Origin: Methanomicrobiales archaeon
GTDB taxonomy: Archaea; Halobacteriota; Methanomicrobia; Methanomicrobiales; Methanospirillaceae
Length of the DNA: 37,951 nt
Direction: 5' to 3'
NCBI GenBank assembly: GCA_026394765.1
Contig: JAPKXQ010000087.1
Span: 1-37,951, forward strand
Positions 32,008 to 37,951 of this stretch are shown here, in pieces; positions within the stretch are counted from its first letter, which is position 1, and each line of letters opens with the position of its first letter. The notes under the pieces were generated by a model. That model did no database searches. It was not told the origin of the DNA and saw only the letters and a list, made by a program, of their open reading frames with translations. The position numbers were made by a program, and so were the translations under genes.

Positions 32008-32808
32008 TCAGCCAAAGACACCCTCGAGGTACTCTTTTGTCCTTGGATCTTTTGGACTGGAGAAGATCTCAGCTGCAGGCCCGGACTCCACCAGCTCCCC
32101 GAGATAGAGGAAGATGACGTGGTCAGCAATACGACGGGCCTGCCGGAGTATGTGGGTGACAAAGATGATGGTGTACTCGTTTTTGATTGCTAGGAGCTCG
32201 CTCTCGATATGTTTTGCTGATATCGGGTCCAGGGCTGATGTTATCTCGTCGCAGAGGAGGACTTCTGGCTCCATTGCAAGGGCCCGGGCAAGGCAGAGGC
32301 GCTGTTGCTGACCTATCGAGAGCTTTGCCGCAGGGTCATACAGCCGCTCGTGGACCTCGTTCCAGAGGCCAACCGTCTTTAAGCACCGCGAGACTGTTGC
32401 ATCCAGCGTTTTGCTGTCGCGTTCCCCATGAATTCGCGGGCCAAATGCGATGTTGTCAAAGATAGACATTGGGAGTGGATTAGGGGTCTGGGAGATCATA
32501 CCCACGCGGCGGCGGAGCTCAGTCAGCTCTATTCCTGGGGACAGCGCGTCAACGTTTCCTATCAGGACCTCGCCTGTGACCGATGCCCCCTCTACGAGGT
32601 CGATCATCCGGTTGATGCAGCGCAGGAGTGTTGACTTCCCACAACCCGAAGGGCCGATGATGGCAGTGATCCGGTTTTTTGGGATCTCGACTGATATACC
32701 TTTCAAGATCTCCCGCTTCTCAAGGATCACGTGCAAGTCGCGGACTCGTATCTCGGGTGCGACACTCTCGGTTGCGTCCATTTCATAAACTCCGGCTTCA
32801 GGACTCAT
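32008..32808 (-). CDS. pstB: Phosphate ABC transporter ATP-binding protein (PstB)
   Basis: 266 residues. Walker A is GPSGCGKSTLLRC and the Q-loop follows at ISQTPNPLP. The signature reads LSIGQQQRLCLARALA (usual LSGGQ), Walker B reads VLLCDEITSALDP (usual DEPTSALDP), and the switch histidine is in VTHIL. Two substitutions (G to I and P to I) occur in otherwise typical PstB sequence. It powers import through PstC-PstA. The ATG overlaps the end of pstA by four bases. No phoU follows. Confidence 0.9.
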   Translation of the reverse strand: MSPEAGVYEMDATESVAPEIRVRDLHVILEKREILKGISVEIPKNRITAIIGPSGCGKSTLLRCINRMIDLVEGASVTGEVLIGNVDALSPGIELTELRRRVGMISQTPNPLPMSIFDNIAFGPRIHGERDSKTLDATVSRCLKTVGLWNEVHERLYDPAAKLSIGQQQRLCLARALAMEPEVLLCDEITSALDPISAKHIESELLAIKNEYTIIFVTHILRQARRIADHVIFLYLGELVESGPAAEIFSSPKDPRTKEYLEGVFG

Positions 32809-33647
32809 TTGATCACATACTTCATATATCGCTTTGTCAGCACCCGCGATACCACCGAGAGGATGAGCACGATGGCGAGGAGGATTATCCCAGAGGCATA
32901 GGCACGTGCCTGGACTGCGGGTATGGGCGAGCCCAGCTGGAAGAAGATCGCGAGGGGGAGGGTTGCGACAGGGTCGCCAAGTGAGGTTGGGATAGAATCT
33001 GTGTAGCCCGCAGTGAAGAGGATAGAGGCAGCATCACCGATACCACGTCCAAAGGCGAGCAAAATTCCGGTGAGGATGCCAGGAAGTGCCTGCCGGCTCA
33101 CCACATAGAGGACGGTCTCGAGACGTGTAGCCCCGAGGGCGAATGAAGCCTCCTTTAATTTGAATGGGACTGTCTGGATGACCTCATCAAAGGATCGTGC
33201 AAGGAGGGGGGTGATGAATAGGGCAATAGTGAGAATTCCCCAGAGAAGTGATGTTTTTGCCCCGATGGCGAGCATTATCGAAAAAGCGAATGCACCATAG
33301 AGAAGTGAGGGAACCCCGGTTGCTATATCGAGGATTGCTCTGAATATGTCTGCAAACCGGGACTTGCCCGCATATTGGTTGAGGTACCATGCGAATGGGA
33401 GTGCTATAACTATGGCGATCAATGTTGCCCCTGTCGCGACATAGAGGGAGCCGATGATGGCATTGAGGATACCACCCTCTTTGCCCAGGTAGAATCCGCC
33501 CTGGGGGACTTGGGTCACCATTGAGAGTGTGAGGGCAGGAGCGCCCCTGATGACCACGACAAGAATGACCGCGAGGAGTGAACCTAGAACGATGAAGAGG
33601 GAGATGACCATGAGTGCTTTGAATACTGCTTCTTCGATCCGTCGCAC
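32805..33647 (-). CDS. pstA: Phosphate ABC transporter permease PstA
   Basis: 280 residues with about six membrane helices. The first helix is VISLFIVLGSLLAVILVVVI. The EAA-type coupling loop reads KEASFALGATRLETVLYVV and is followed by GILTGILLAFGRGIGDAAS. It pairs with PstC to form the channel. Four bases overlap pstB and a three-base gap separates it from pstC. Confidence 0.92.
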   Translation of the reverse strand: MRRIEEAVFKALMVISLFIVLGSLLAVILVVVIRGAPALTLSMVTQVPQGGFYLGKEGGILNAIIGSLYVATGATLIAIVIALPFAWYLNQYAGKSRFADIFRAILDIATGVPSLLYGAFAFSIMLAIGAKTSLLWGILTIALFITPLLARSFDEVIQTVPFKLKEASFALGATRLETVLYVVSRQALPGILTGILLAFGRGIGDAASILFTAGYTDSIPTSLGDPVATLPLAIFFQLGSPIPAVQARAYASGIILLAIVLILSVVSRVLTKRYMKYVIK

Positions 33648-33650
33648 TGG

Positions 33651-34559
33651 TCACACCCCCTTGCGGTAGACCCGCACCAGGACAATACGGGCGAGGATAT
33701 TGAATGCGACGACGATCACGAAGAGGATCAGAGCCGCGAACATGAGTGCGGAATCATATGCCGGGATCGACATCATCTCCCCGTAGTTGTTTGCAATGAG
33801 CGCAGGGATTGGGTACGCGGGATCAAAGACTGATTGAGGGACTATTGGGACGTTACCAACGACCATCAACACCGCCATCGTCTCCCCAAATGCTCTGGAG
33901 AACCCAAGAATGATAGCTGCTATTATTCCGGTTAATGCCTTGCGGAGCACGACAAACTTGACCGTCTCCCAACGGGTGGCTCCGAGGGCAAGGGCCGCCT
34001 CCCGCATCTCAGTGGGTACTGCCCTGATGACTTCGTAGGAGATGGAGATAACAATGGGAAAGACCATGATGGCGAGGACGAGACCACCCGCAAGGACGCA
34101 GTACCCCGAACTGTTCACACCCGCGAGAGGCGCAATCTGCTCCTTGATAAGGGGGACGATGAGGAGGATACCAAAGAGTCCGAATACTACTGAGGGGATA
34201 CCGGCCAGAAGGTCGATGAGTGGCTGGGCCACACCCCGGACACGACGGTGTGCATACTCAGCAAGGTAGACTGCTGATAGAATTGAGATCGGGATAGTGA
34301 TCCCCATTGCCAAAAGTGTCACCCAGACCGTCCCTGAAATGAAGGGGAAGAACCCGAACTGGCCTGATAGCGGATGCCAGGAGGAGGAGAAGAGGAGGGT
34401 GGTGATGGGCTGGGTGATGAAGATGGGACTGGCCTTGTCAAGAAAGACAATGACCATGGCGATGAGAATTACCGAGACCAAGATCGCAGGTATGAGCACT
34501 GCTCGTTCTGCGATGAGGTCCCGGTATCTCCTTGATATGATACCCTTCTGTCGCACCAT
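33651..34559 (-). CDS. pstC: Phosphate ABC transporter permease PstC
   Basis: 302 residues, about six membrane helices (ILVSVILIAMVIVFLDKAS, TVWVTLLAMGITIPISILSA, GIPSVVFGLFGILLIVPLI and others). The coupling loop EMREAALALGATRWETVKFV is followed by IAAIILGFSRAFGETMAVLM, diagnostic of PstC. It follows pstS by 20 bases. PstC is the other half of the membrane channel. Confidence 0.93.
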   Translation of the reverse strand: MVRQKGIISRRYRDLIAERAVLIPAILVSVILIAMVIVFLDKASPIFITQPITTLLFSSSWHPLSGQFGFFPFISGTVWVTLLAMGITIPISILSAVYLAEYAHRRVRGVAQPLIDLLAGIPSVVFGLFGILLIVPLIKEQIAPLAGVNSSGYCVLAGGLVLAIMVFPIVISISYEVIRAVPTEMREAALALGATRWETVKFVVLRKALTGIIAAIILGFSRAFGETMAVLMVVGNVPIVPQSVFDPAYPIPALIANNYGEMMSIPAYDSALMFAALILFVIVVAFNILARIVLVRVYRKGV

Positions 34560-34579
34560 TCCTCACTAACTAGGATTTA

Positions 34580-35560
34580 TCAGGCATTGACCTTTGCGAG
34601 CTGCTCAGCTGCTCTCCCGGGGGAGAGGGGGATGTAGCCGGTTGGGATTGCGTACTGCTGACCGTCGGTGAGGATCCAGATCATGAAGTCCTTGACAGGA
34701 CCATTGAACTTCTCCTTGGTGACGAGGTTGAGCTCTCTTGCAGGTGGCGAGGGGTACTTCCCTGTGTCGATGGCGGAAACGATCTCGTCCCTGGTGGTGT
34801 AGACGCTCTCATTAGTGTCTAAAACACCATCTCCGTTCTGGTCGAGAGGGACAATTGCAAGGCCTGCGATCGGAGCCCCGGTGGTTGCATCATATGCGAA
34901 GCCGATGTTGTTGTACCCAATTCCCAATGTGTCCTTGGCAACTGCCTCTGCAAGGCCAGGGTCACCGAAGACTCCAACTCCCTTGAGGTCTTCCTGGGTA
35001 TAGTTGCCCAGGTACTGGGCCCACACTGTAGGGGCTCCTGCCGCATCAGAACGTGTGTAGACTTGTATCTTGTCATTGTTACCCGGATCATCTAATGCGG
35101 CCCCCCAGGTCTTTACTGATTCATTGATAAAGATCCCCCTAAGAGTCTCCTGATCGATCCCCTTCTTCTGTATCTCAGCGAGGAGGGGATTTTTTGCATT
35201 TATGGTCCCGATAACGGCGTCCTTTGCGACCGGGATCCCGAAAGCTCCTTTCTGGACTTCCTGCGGGTAGATCTCACGTGACACCATGCCGAGGTCAACG
35301 AGGCCCGAGAGGGCGTCGGTCATGCCCTTACCCGCACCTCCGGCACTCACCTCAACCTTTATGCCCGGATGGATCTTCTGATACTCCTCTGCCCACTTGA
35401 CCATGAGTGGATAGAGTGCGAAAGCTCCTGAGACTGTGATCTTCCCGGTTGTGACGGGCACACCAGTCTGGGCCTGCGATGCAGGCTGCGTGCCGGTACA
35501 ACCGGCGAGGAGGATTGCAGCGCAGAGCGCTGCGACGAGGAGGACTGCTTGATACTTCAT
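34580..35560 (-). CDS. pstS: Phosphate-binding lipoprotein (PstS-like)
   Basis: 326 residues: signal peptide with lipobox LLAGC (Cys at about residue 20), then a type II periplasmic-binding fold: KITVSGAFALYPLMVKWAEE, SAGGAGKGMTDALSGLVDLG, MVSREI, TLRGIFINESVKTWGA. The phosphate-binding loops differ a little from the E. coli form (SGAFALYP), but gene order with pstCAB supports phosphate. It sits outside the membrane and hands phosphate to PstCA. First gene of the operon; a strong palindrome precedes it. Confidence 0.88.
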   Translation of the reverse strand: MKYQAVLLVAALCAAILLAGCTGTQPASQAQTGVPVTTGKITVSGAFALYPLMVKWAEEYQKIHPGIKVEVSAGGAGKGMTDALSGLVDLGMVSREIYPQEVQKGAFGIPVAKDAVIGTINAKNPLLAEIQKKGIDQETLRGIFINESVKTWGAALDDPGNNDKIQVYTRSDAAGAPTVWAQYLGNYTQEDLKGVGVFGDPGLAEAVAKDTLGIGYNNIGFAYDATTGAPIAGLAIVPLDQNGDGVLDTNESVYTTRDEIVSAIDTGKYPSPPARELNLVTKEKFNGPVKDFMIWILTDGQQYAIPTGYIPLSPGRAAEQLAKVNA

Positions 35561-35609
35561 CTGTCTTCCAGATCAGGTGGGGATCAGTTCATTATGAATC
35601 TTTTGGTAG

Positions 35610-35631
35610 TATACCAATAATTATTGGTATA
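35610..35631. promoter_or_regulatory. 22-bp perfect palindrome, probable operator of the pst/AbrB intergenic region
   Basis: Arm TATACCAATAA is repeated exactly inverted, with no spacer. It lies 50 bases above pstS, between the pstS TATA element and the expected start of transcription. It is also upstream of the TATA box of the divergent AbrB-type gene. A dimeric repressor bound here would block pstS. Confidence 0.7.
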
Positions 35632-35635
35632 TTAA
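35628..35635 (-). promoter_or_regulatory. Probable TATA element of pstS
   Basis: Minus-strand TTAATATA overlaps the edge of the palindrome. It predicts transcription from about 35605 with a 45-base leader to the pstS ATG. Confidence 0.45.
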
Positions 35636-35646
35636 CCGATTTGTTG

Positions 35647-35654
35647 TATAAAAG
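35647..35654 (+). promoter_or_regulatory. TATA element of the AbrB-type gene
   Basis: TATAAAAG predicts a transcript beginning near 35675, about 90 bases before the GTG at 35764. The leader would hold the small upstream frame. Confidence 0.5.
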
Positions 35655-35695
35655 TAAGTATGTCTGACAAGAGCGCGAAGAGCTAATTAGAAGAG

Positions 35696-35767
35696 ATGAC
35701 CGGAACAACATTCACTACGACAACTCTCAATCTCGTTGGGATGACCTGTAAGGGTGTGACCTGGTGA
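35696..35767 (+). CDS. Possible 23-residue leader peptide coupled to the AbrB-type gene
   Basis: ATG at 35696 opens MTGTTFTTTTLNLVGMTCKG and three more residues, then TGA. Its stop overlaps the GTG start of the next gene as GTGA. The peptide is threonine-rich. It may serve translational coupling or attenuation, or be chance. Confidence 0.3.
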   Translation: MTGTTFTTTTLNLVGMTCKGVTW

Positions 35768-35970
35768 AGGTAGACTTCGACGACATCGCATTTATCGAGG
35801 AGACGGCGGTGACCGTACGATCCTATCGCCACCGGACAACTGTCCCATCCCGGGTGTTCAAGCACCTCGACCTTAAACAGGGAGATATGATCCGCTGGAT
35901 CGTGCTCCGTGACGGAAGCGTGATCCTATCGAAGCTGGATATACCGATGGACAGTGAATCTTCAGAGTGA
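35764..35970 (+). CDS. AbrB/MazE/SpoVT-type DNA-binding protein, possible phosphate regulator
   Basis: 68 residues from a GTG. The core SYRHRTTVPSRVFKHLDLKQ and GDMIRWIVLRDGSVILSK is the swapped-hairpin AbrB fold with the usual (T/I)(V/I)P and GD elements. Such small proteins dimerize and bind palindromic DNA. It is divergent from pstS with a perfect palindrome between them, so it is the best candidate for the operator-binding factor. In many archaea the phosphate regulator carries this domain fused to PhoU; no PhoU is present here. It could alternatively be an orphan antitoxin. Confidence 0.75.
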   Translation: MKVDFDDIAFIEETAVTVRSYRHRTTVPSRVFKHLDLKQGDMIRWIVLRDGSVILSKLDIPMDSESSE

Positions 35971-36061
35971 CAACAACGCCTCGATGGGTCCAATCTATTC
36001 TAACCCGAACCTGTCACTCGTTACTGTCCGAACTCGAGGATATGGTGTCCAGAGAATCGCT

Positions 36062-36070
36062 GATTTATAC
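36062..36070 (+). promoter_or_regulatory. TATA element of the DUF433/DUF5615 module
   Basis: GATTTATAC is centred about 47 bases before the ATG at 36113, giving a leader of about 20 bases, with GGGAGG five bases before the ATG. Confidence 0.45.
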
Positions 36071-36112
36071 AGTTGAACACCCATGCCCGCTCGGCGCTCA
36101 TGGGAGGTTCTA

Positions 36113-36360
36113 ATGAAAACAGTCTCACAAATTATCCTTGATCCTTTGGTGCTAACAGGCAAACCTGTTATCCGGGGACAAGGATTTCTGTTGAGTCTTG
36201 TTCTTGAACTCCTTGCATCGGGATGGCATGAATCCTCTATTCTGAAAGAGTATCCCGAGCTTGAAGGGAAGATATCCTTGCATGTATCAGGTATGCACAG
36301 GAGAGTGTCCATGAAGAGCGAGTGTATTCCACGCCACATCTGAAAAAGATCTCTGGATGA
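36113..36360 (+). pseudogene. DUF433 (VapB45-like) antitoxin broken by three small indels
   Basis: GGGAGG precedes the ATG. The frame starts as a normal DUF433 protein (KTVSQIILDPLVLTGKPVIR). Three frame changes are visible against the family pattern. One base seems missing in the G-run at 36174-36177: the neighbouring frame there reads GTRISV, the conserved loop. One base seems extra near 36195, which restores the first frame for SLVLELLASGWHESSILKEY. One base seems missing near 36268-36270; the neighbouring frame then reads DILACIRYAQESVHEERVYS to a TGA at 36358-36360. The repaired protein has normal length and overlaps the toxin ATG (ATGA). Confidence 0.8.
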
Positions 36361-36714
36361 AACTACTTACTGACGAGAATGTTCGGTTCTTCGGTTGACA
36401 GAGTTCTAGCGGATGGCGGATATGATATTATTTGGGTCCGAACCGGAGCCCCTGGTATTTCGGACCTTGATGTCTTGAGGAATGCCTGTCAGGAAAAACC
36501 TATACTTTTGACTTTTGAAAAGGACTTTGGCGAACTTGCCGTGAAGGACAATCTCTATCACCCTCCAGGAATCATCCTCGTCAGGTTACCCATGAAAAAT
36601 CCCAACCTGATTGCAAAATATATCCTTGTTATCCTCAAGTCTCGTACAGGCTGGGAGGGACATTTCTCTGTGGTTGAAGAGAAAAAAGTCAGAATAAGGC
36701 CGCTTCCCCCATAA
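36357..36714 (+). pseudogene. DUF5615 (PIN-like, Mut7-C) toxin with a one-base insertion
   Basis: ATG at 36357 opens MKLLTDENVR, the family start, then hits a stop (FFG*). Removing one T near 36387-36388 joins it to SSVDRVLADGGYDIIWVRTG and APGISDLDVLRNACQEKPIL, then LTFEKDFGELA to the stop at 36714, a full-length DUF5615 protein. D6 and E7 at the start and the later FEKDFGE supply the acidic residues of the PIN-like nuclease site. DUF433-DUF5615 pairs are a known predicted toxin-antitoxin type. Confidence 0.8.
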
Positions 36715-36764
36715 TGAAAAAAATGTGAATTGTCCTTTCATGTCACCATCTCGTATACCCTTAA

Positions 36765-36869
36765 GAGGAGCACATCTATATCCCCAAATCACCCTACCAA
36801 CGGGATGTATACTGCCTTGACGACCATGCCACTGCAAATCTCGCAGAAACGATCGAACGGTCAAGATGA
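36765..36869 (+). pseudogene. C-terminal remnant of an unidentified gene
   Basis: A 34-codon frame, closed by TAA in front and TGA behind, reads EEHIYIPKSPYQRDVYCLDD and HATANLAETIERSR. The composition is convincing for a protein C-terminus. There is no start codon and no upstream continuation. Family unknown. Confidence 0.35.
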
Positions 36870-37229
36870 AAAACAGTTAATCAGCTACCGGGGGTGAGCG
36901 CGATTATCATCCCATCCCCAGGTCGAGAGGTACCAGTCATATCTACCGCAGAAACCAGAGTGCCATTGATACTCCCAAGGGTGACGAATGACTGGACAAT
37001 CAACATCATCAGCATAGCGGACATTCAACGAAGACAAGAAGCTGATCAGCAGTAACCCCGCTTTATCACCCGGGCAGGTGGATCAGGTTGCTGAAAGATC
37101 TCTTTTCTGCTGGGTTTGTGGGTAATTGAGAAGATACAAAAAGGGGACCAACAGGCCCTCATGACTTAATTGGCATTCCGGGATCCCCTGTTTGGTTGGT
37201 GGGCGAGGGTTTTGGGTGATCAGGAGAGC

Positions 37230-37350
37230 TCACTCACACTCCCAGATGATGACAAGGTATGAGTCGATGCGGCGAAAACTTAATTTCACATTCCATATCG
37301 TCCGGGTCGTTTTCAGCCGTGCACGGGGACCTATTAGTACAGGGGCAGGC
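37230..37350 (-). pseudogene. C-terminal remnant resembling a Vsr/DUF559-type endonuclease
   Basis: The minus frame reads TIWNVKLSFRRIDSYLVIIW then ECE and stop. Very-short-patch repair and DUF559 endonucleases end in the same way (a helix of charged residues, then Y-L-V-I-x-I-W-E-x-E). About 40 codons remain, with a stop in frame upstream. The identification rests on this short end only. Confidence 0.35.
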
Positions 37351-37475
37351 GCTCATCGTATCCTGGCAAGGTGAGCCATTCCAATTGACGAAGGTATATT
37401 TCTCACGGCTCGTAATGCCGATATCCGGGATTTTGTCGGGCATTTTCTCTTCAGTGACCTGTTATACTTCAAGGG

Positions 37476-37880
37476 ATGAATTATTACTTCGCAGATGGGG
37501 CATACAATATATCAACGGAATCGGGTTTTAATTTGAAAGAAGAAGCAGAAGATCAAAACAACCCTTCAGCACGGATAGACGAAGTTACAAAATATTTGTT
37601 TGAAATTTCAGATCCGATTCTTATCGATTTTTTGAACGGGGTGTTTCATCTTAATCTTAACCGGGAACATACCACGGTTATTTCGTGCAAAAATAAGTAC
37701 CCAAATACTGATTTTTCATTAAAAAAAGCAGACATCGTGCTCAAAATTATCGAACAGCCCACTGATATCGAGATGTTTCAGGTCGAAGTTCAGCTTAGTA
37801 ACGACAGTCAGCATAGCACTCAGCTTAAGGATTTTGGTCAAATACGACAATCAAAGGGAGACATTAGAGAATTTAAATAA
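37476..37880 (+). CDS. Truncated Rpn/PD-(D/E)XK nuclease-like protein, AT-rich
   Basis: 134 residues. After an odd N-terminus (MNYYFADGAYNISTESGFNL) the sequence IDEVTKYLFEISDPILIDFL, KKADIVLKI and MFQVEVQLSND follows the N-terminal part of Rpn/transposase-associated PD-(D/E)XK nucleases: an aspartate in ADIVLKI, then E-x-Q in VEVQ. The family normally runs to 250 residues or more, so this is a truncated or frameshifted copy. The codons are markedly more AT-rich than the rest of the window, which suggests acquisition. An upstream part of the frame may not be translated. Confidence 0.55.
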   Translation: MNYYFADGAYNISTESGFNLKEEAEDQNNPSARIDEVTKYLFEISDPILIDFLNGVFHLNLNREHTTVISCKNKYPNTDFSLKKADIVLKIIEQPTDIEMFQVEVQLSNDSQHSTQLKDFGQIRQSKGDIREFK

Positions 37881-37951
37881 AAACAAGTTAATAGATTAGT
37901 TTAAAAGCGGCGCTTGCAGCGGGCAAACGAGAGAGACCTGCCAAAACAAAC

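Larger units (their letters stand above)
36715..37475. other. Gene-debris region of about 760 bases
   Basis: No intact gene is supported. Several short frames look like leftovers of genes: plus 36765-36869 and minus 37230-37350 (listed). A plus frame at 36898-37055 reads IIIPSPGREVPVISTAETRV. On its opposite strand is a 47-residue frame with a hydrophobic start (MSAMLMMLIVQSF). The last two overlap, so at most one is real. Confidence 0.5.

Noticed and set aside
37140-37190. Inverted repeat AGGGGA...TCCCCT near 37142 and 37185
   Set aside because: Arms of six bases some 40 bases apart, no T-run and no target duplication; likely chance.
1-37951. tRNA, rRNA, 7S RNA, CRISPR arrays, insertion sequences
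   Set aside because: I looked for T-loop-like stretches, regularly spaced repeats and transposase motifs on both strands and found none that hold up by eye.

Overview
The window looks like chromosome of a methanogen-type euryarchaeon, most likely order Methanomicrobiales. It carries archaeal versions of ribosomal proteins (L21e, L31e, L39e, LX, S19e), aIF6, prefoldin, SRP54/FtsY, Rpo4, archaeal RNase P Rpp21, Pus10/TrmY, DUF655, DUF371 and PDCD5. It also has PKD-type secreted proteins, lipoproteins with threonine-rich linkers and an archaeal TATA-box promoter style. No methanogenesis gene lies in the window, so the order is an inference from gene content and base composition (GC-rich throughout except the last few hundred bases).

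Layout. 1-1276 (minus): a truncated secreted phosphodiesterase and a surface-anchored protein. 1273-5315 (minus): malic enzyme and, upstream in the same overlapping run, a three-gene cassette. The cassette holds a 176-residue protein ending in a PCNA-binding-like motif, a 78-residue helical protein, and an inactivated-type family B DNA polymerase (PolB2). 5316-11171: accessory stretch with secreted or membrane proteins (PKD protein, cytochrome b561-like protein, duplicated DUF333 lipoprotein, another lipoprotein) separated by unusually long gene-poor gaps. 11194-21128 (minus): one dense, about 10 kb informational run from S19e to a HemK-like methyltransferase, with a strong TATA box upstream of S19e. 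It joins ribosomal proteins, RNA polymerase Rpo4, the SRP targeting GTPases, prefoldin and the tRNA position-54 pair Pus10+TrmY. 21230-23845 (minus): YhbY, RNase P Rpp21 (apparently starting at ATT), PurN and a CNNM/CorC-type membrane protein. 23943-28294: TIM-barrel isomerase, exonuclease VII (XseA/XseB), DUF371, zinc protein, thioredoxin and FKBP-like protein. 28461-31940: Hsp20, a CBS-ParB/serine-kinase-like protein, a sugar-nucleotide transferase and an unknown membrane protein. 32008-35560 (minus): PstS-C-A-B phosphate transporter, divergent from a small AbrB-type regulator, with a 22-bp perfect palindrome between them. 36113-37951: gene debris, namely a DUF433/DUF5615 toxin-antitoxin pair broken by at least four small indels, scraps of other genes, and an AT-rich truncated Rpn/PD-(D/E)XK-like protein.

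The most interesting candidate system is the PolB2 cassette. A degenerate polymerase is translationally coupled to a short helical protein and to a protein with a possible RecA-like fold and a C-terminal clamp-binding tail. This resembles in logic, though not in sequence, bacterial ImuA-ImuB-DnaE2 mutasomes. Other points worth checking are the ATT start of Rpp21, the phosphate-operon palindrome, the CBS-serine-kinase-like fusion and the decaying toxin-antitoxin locus.
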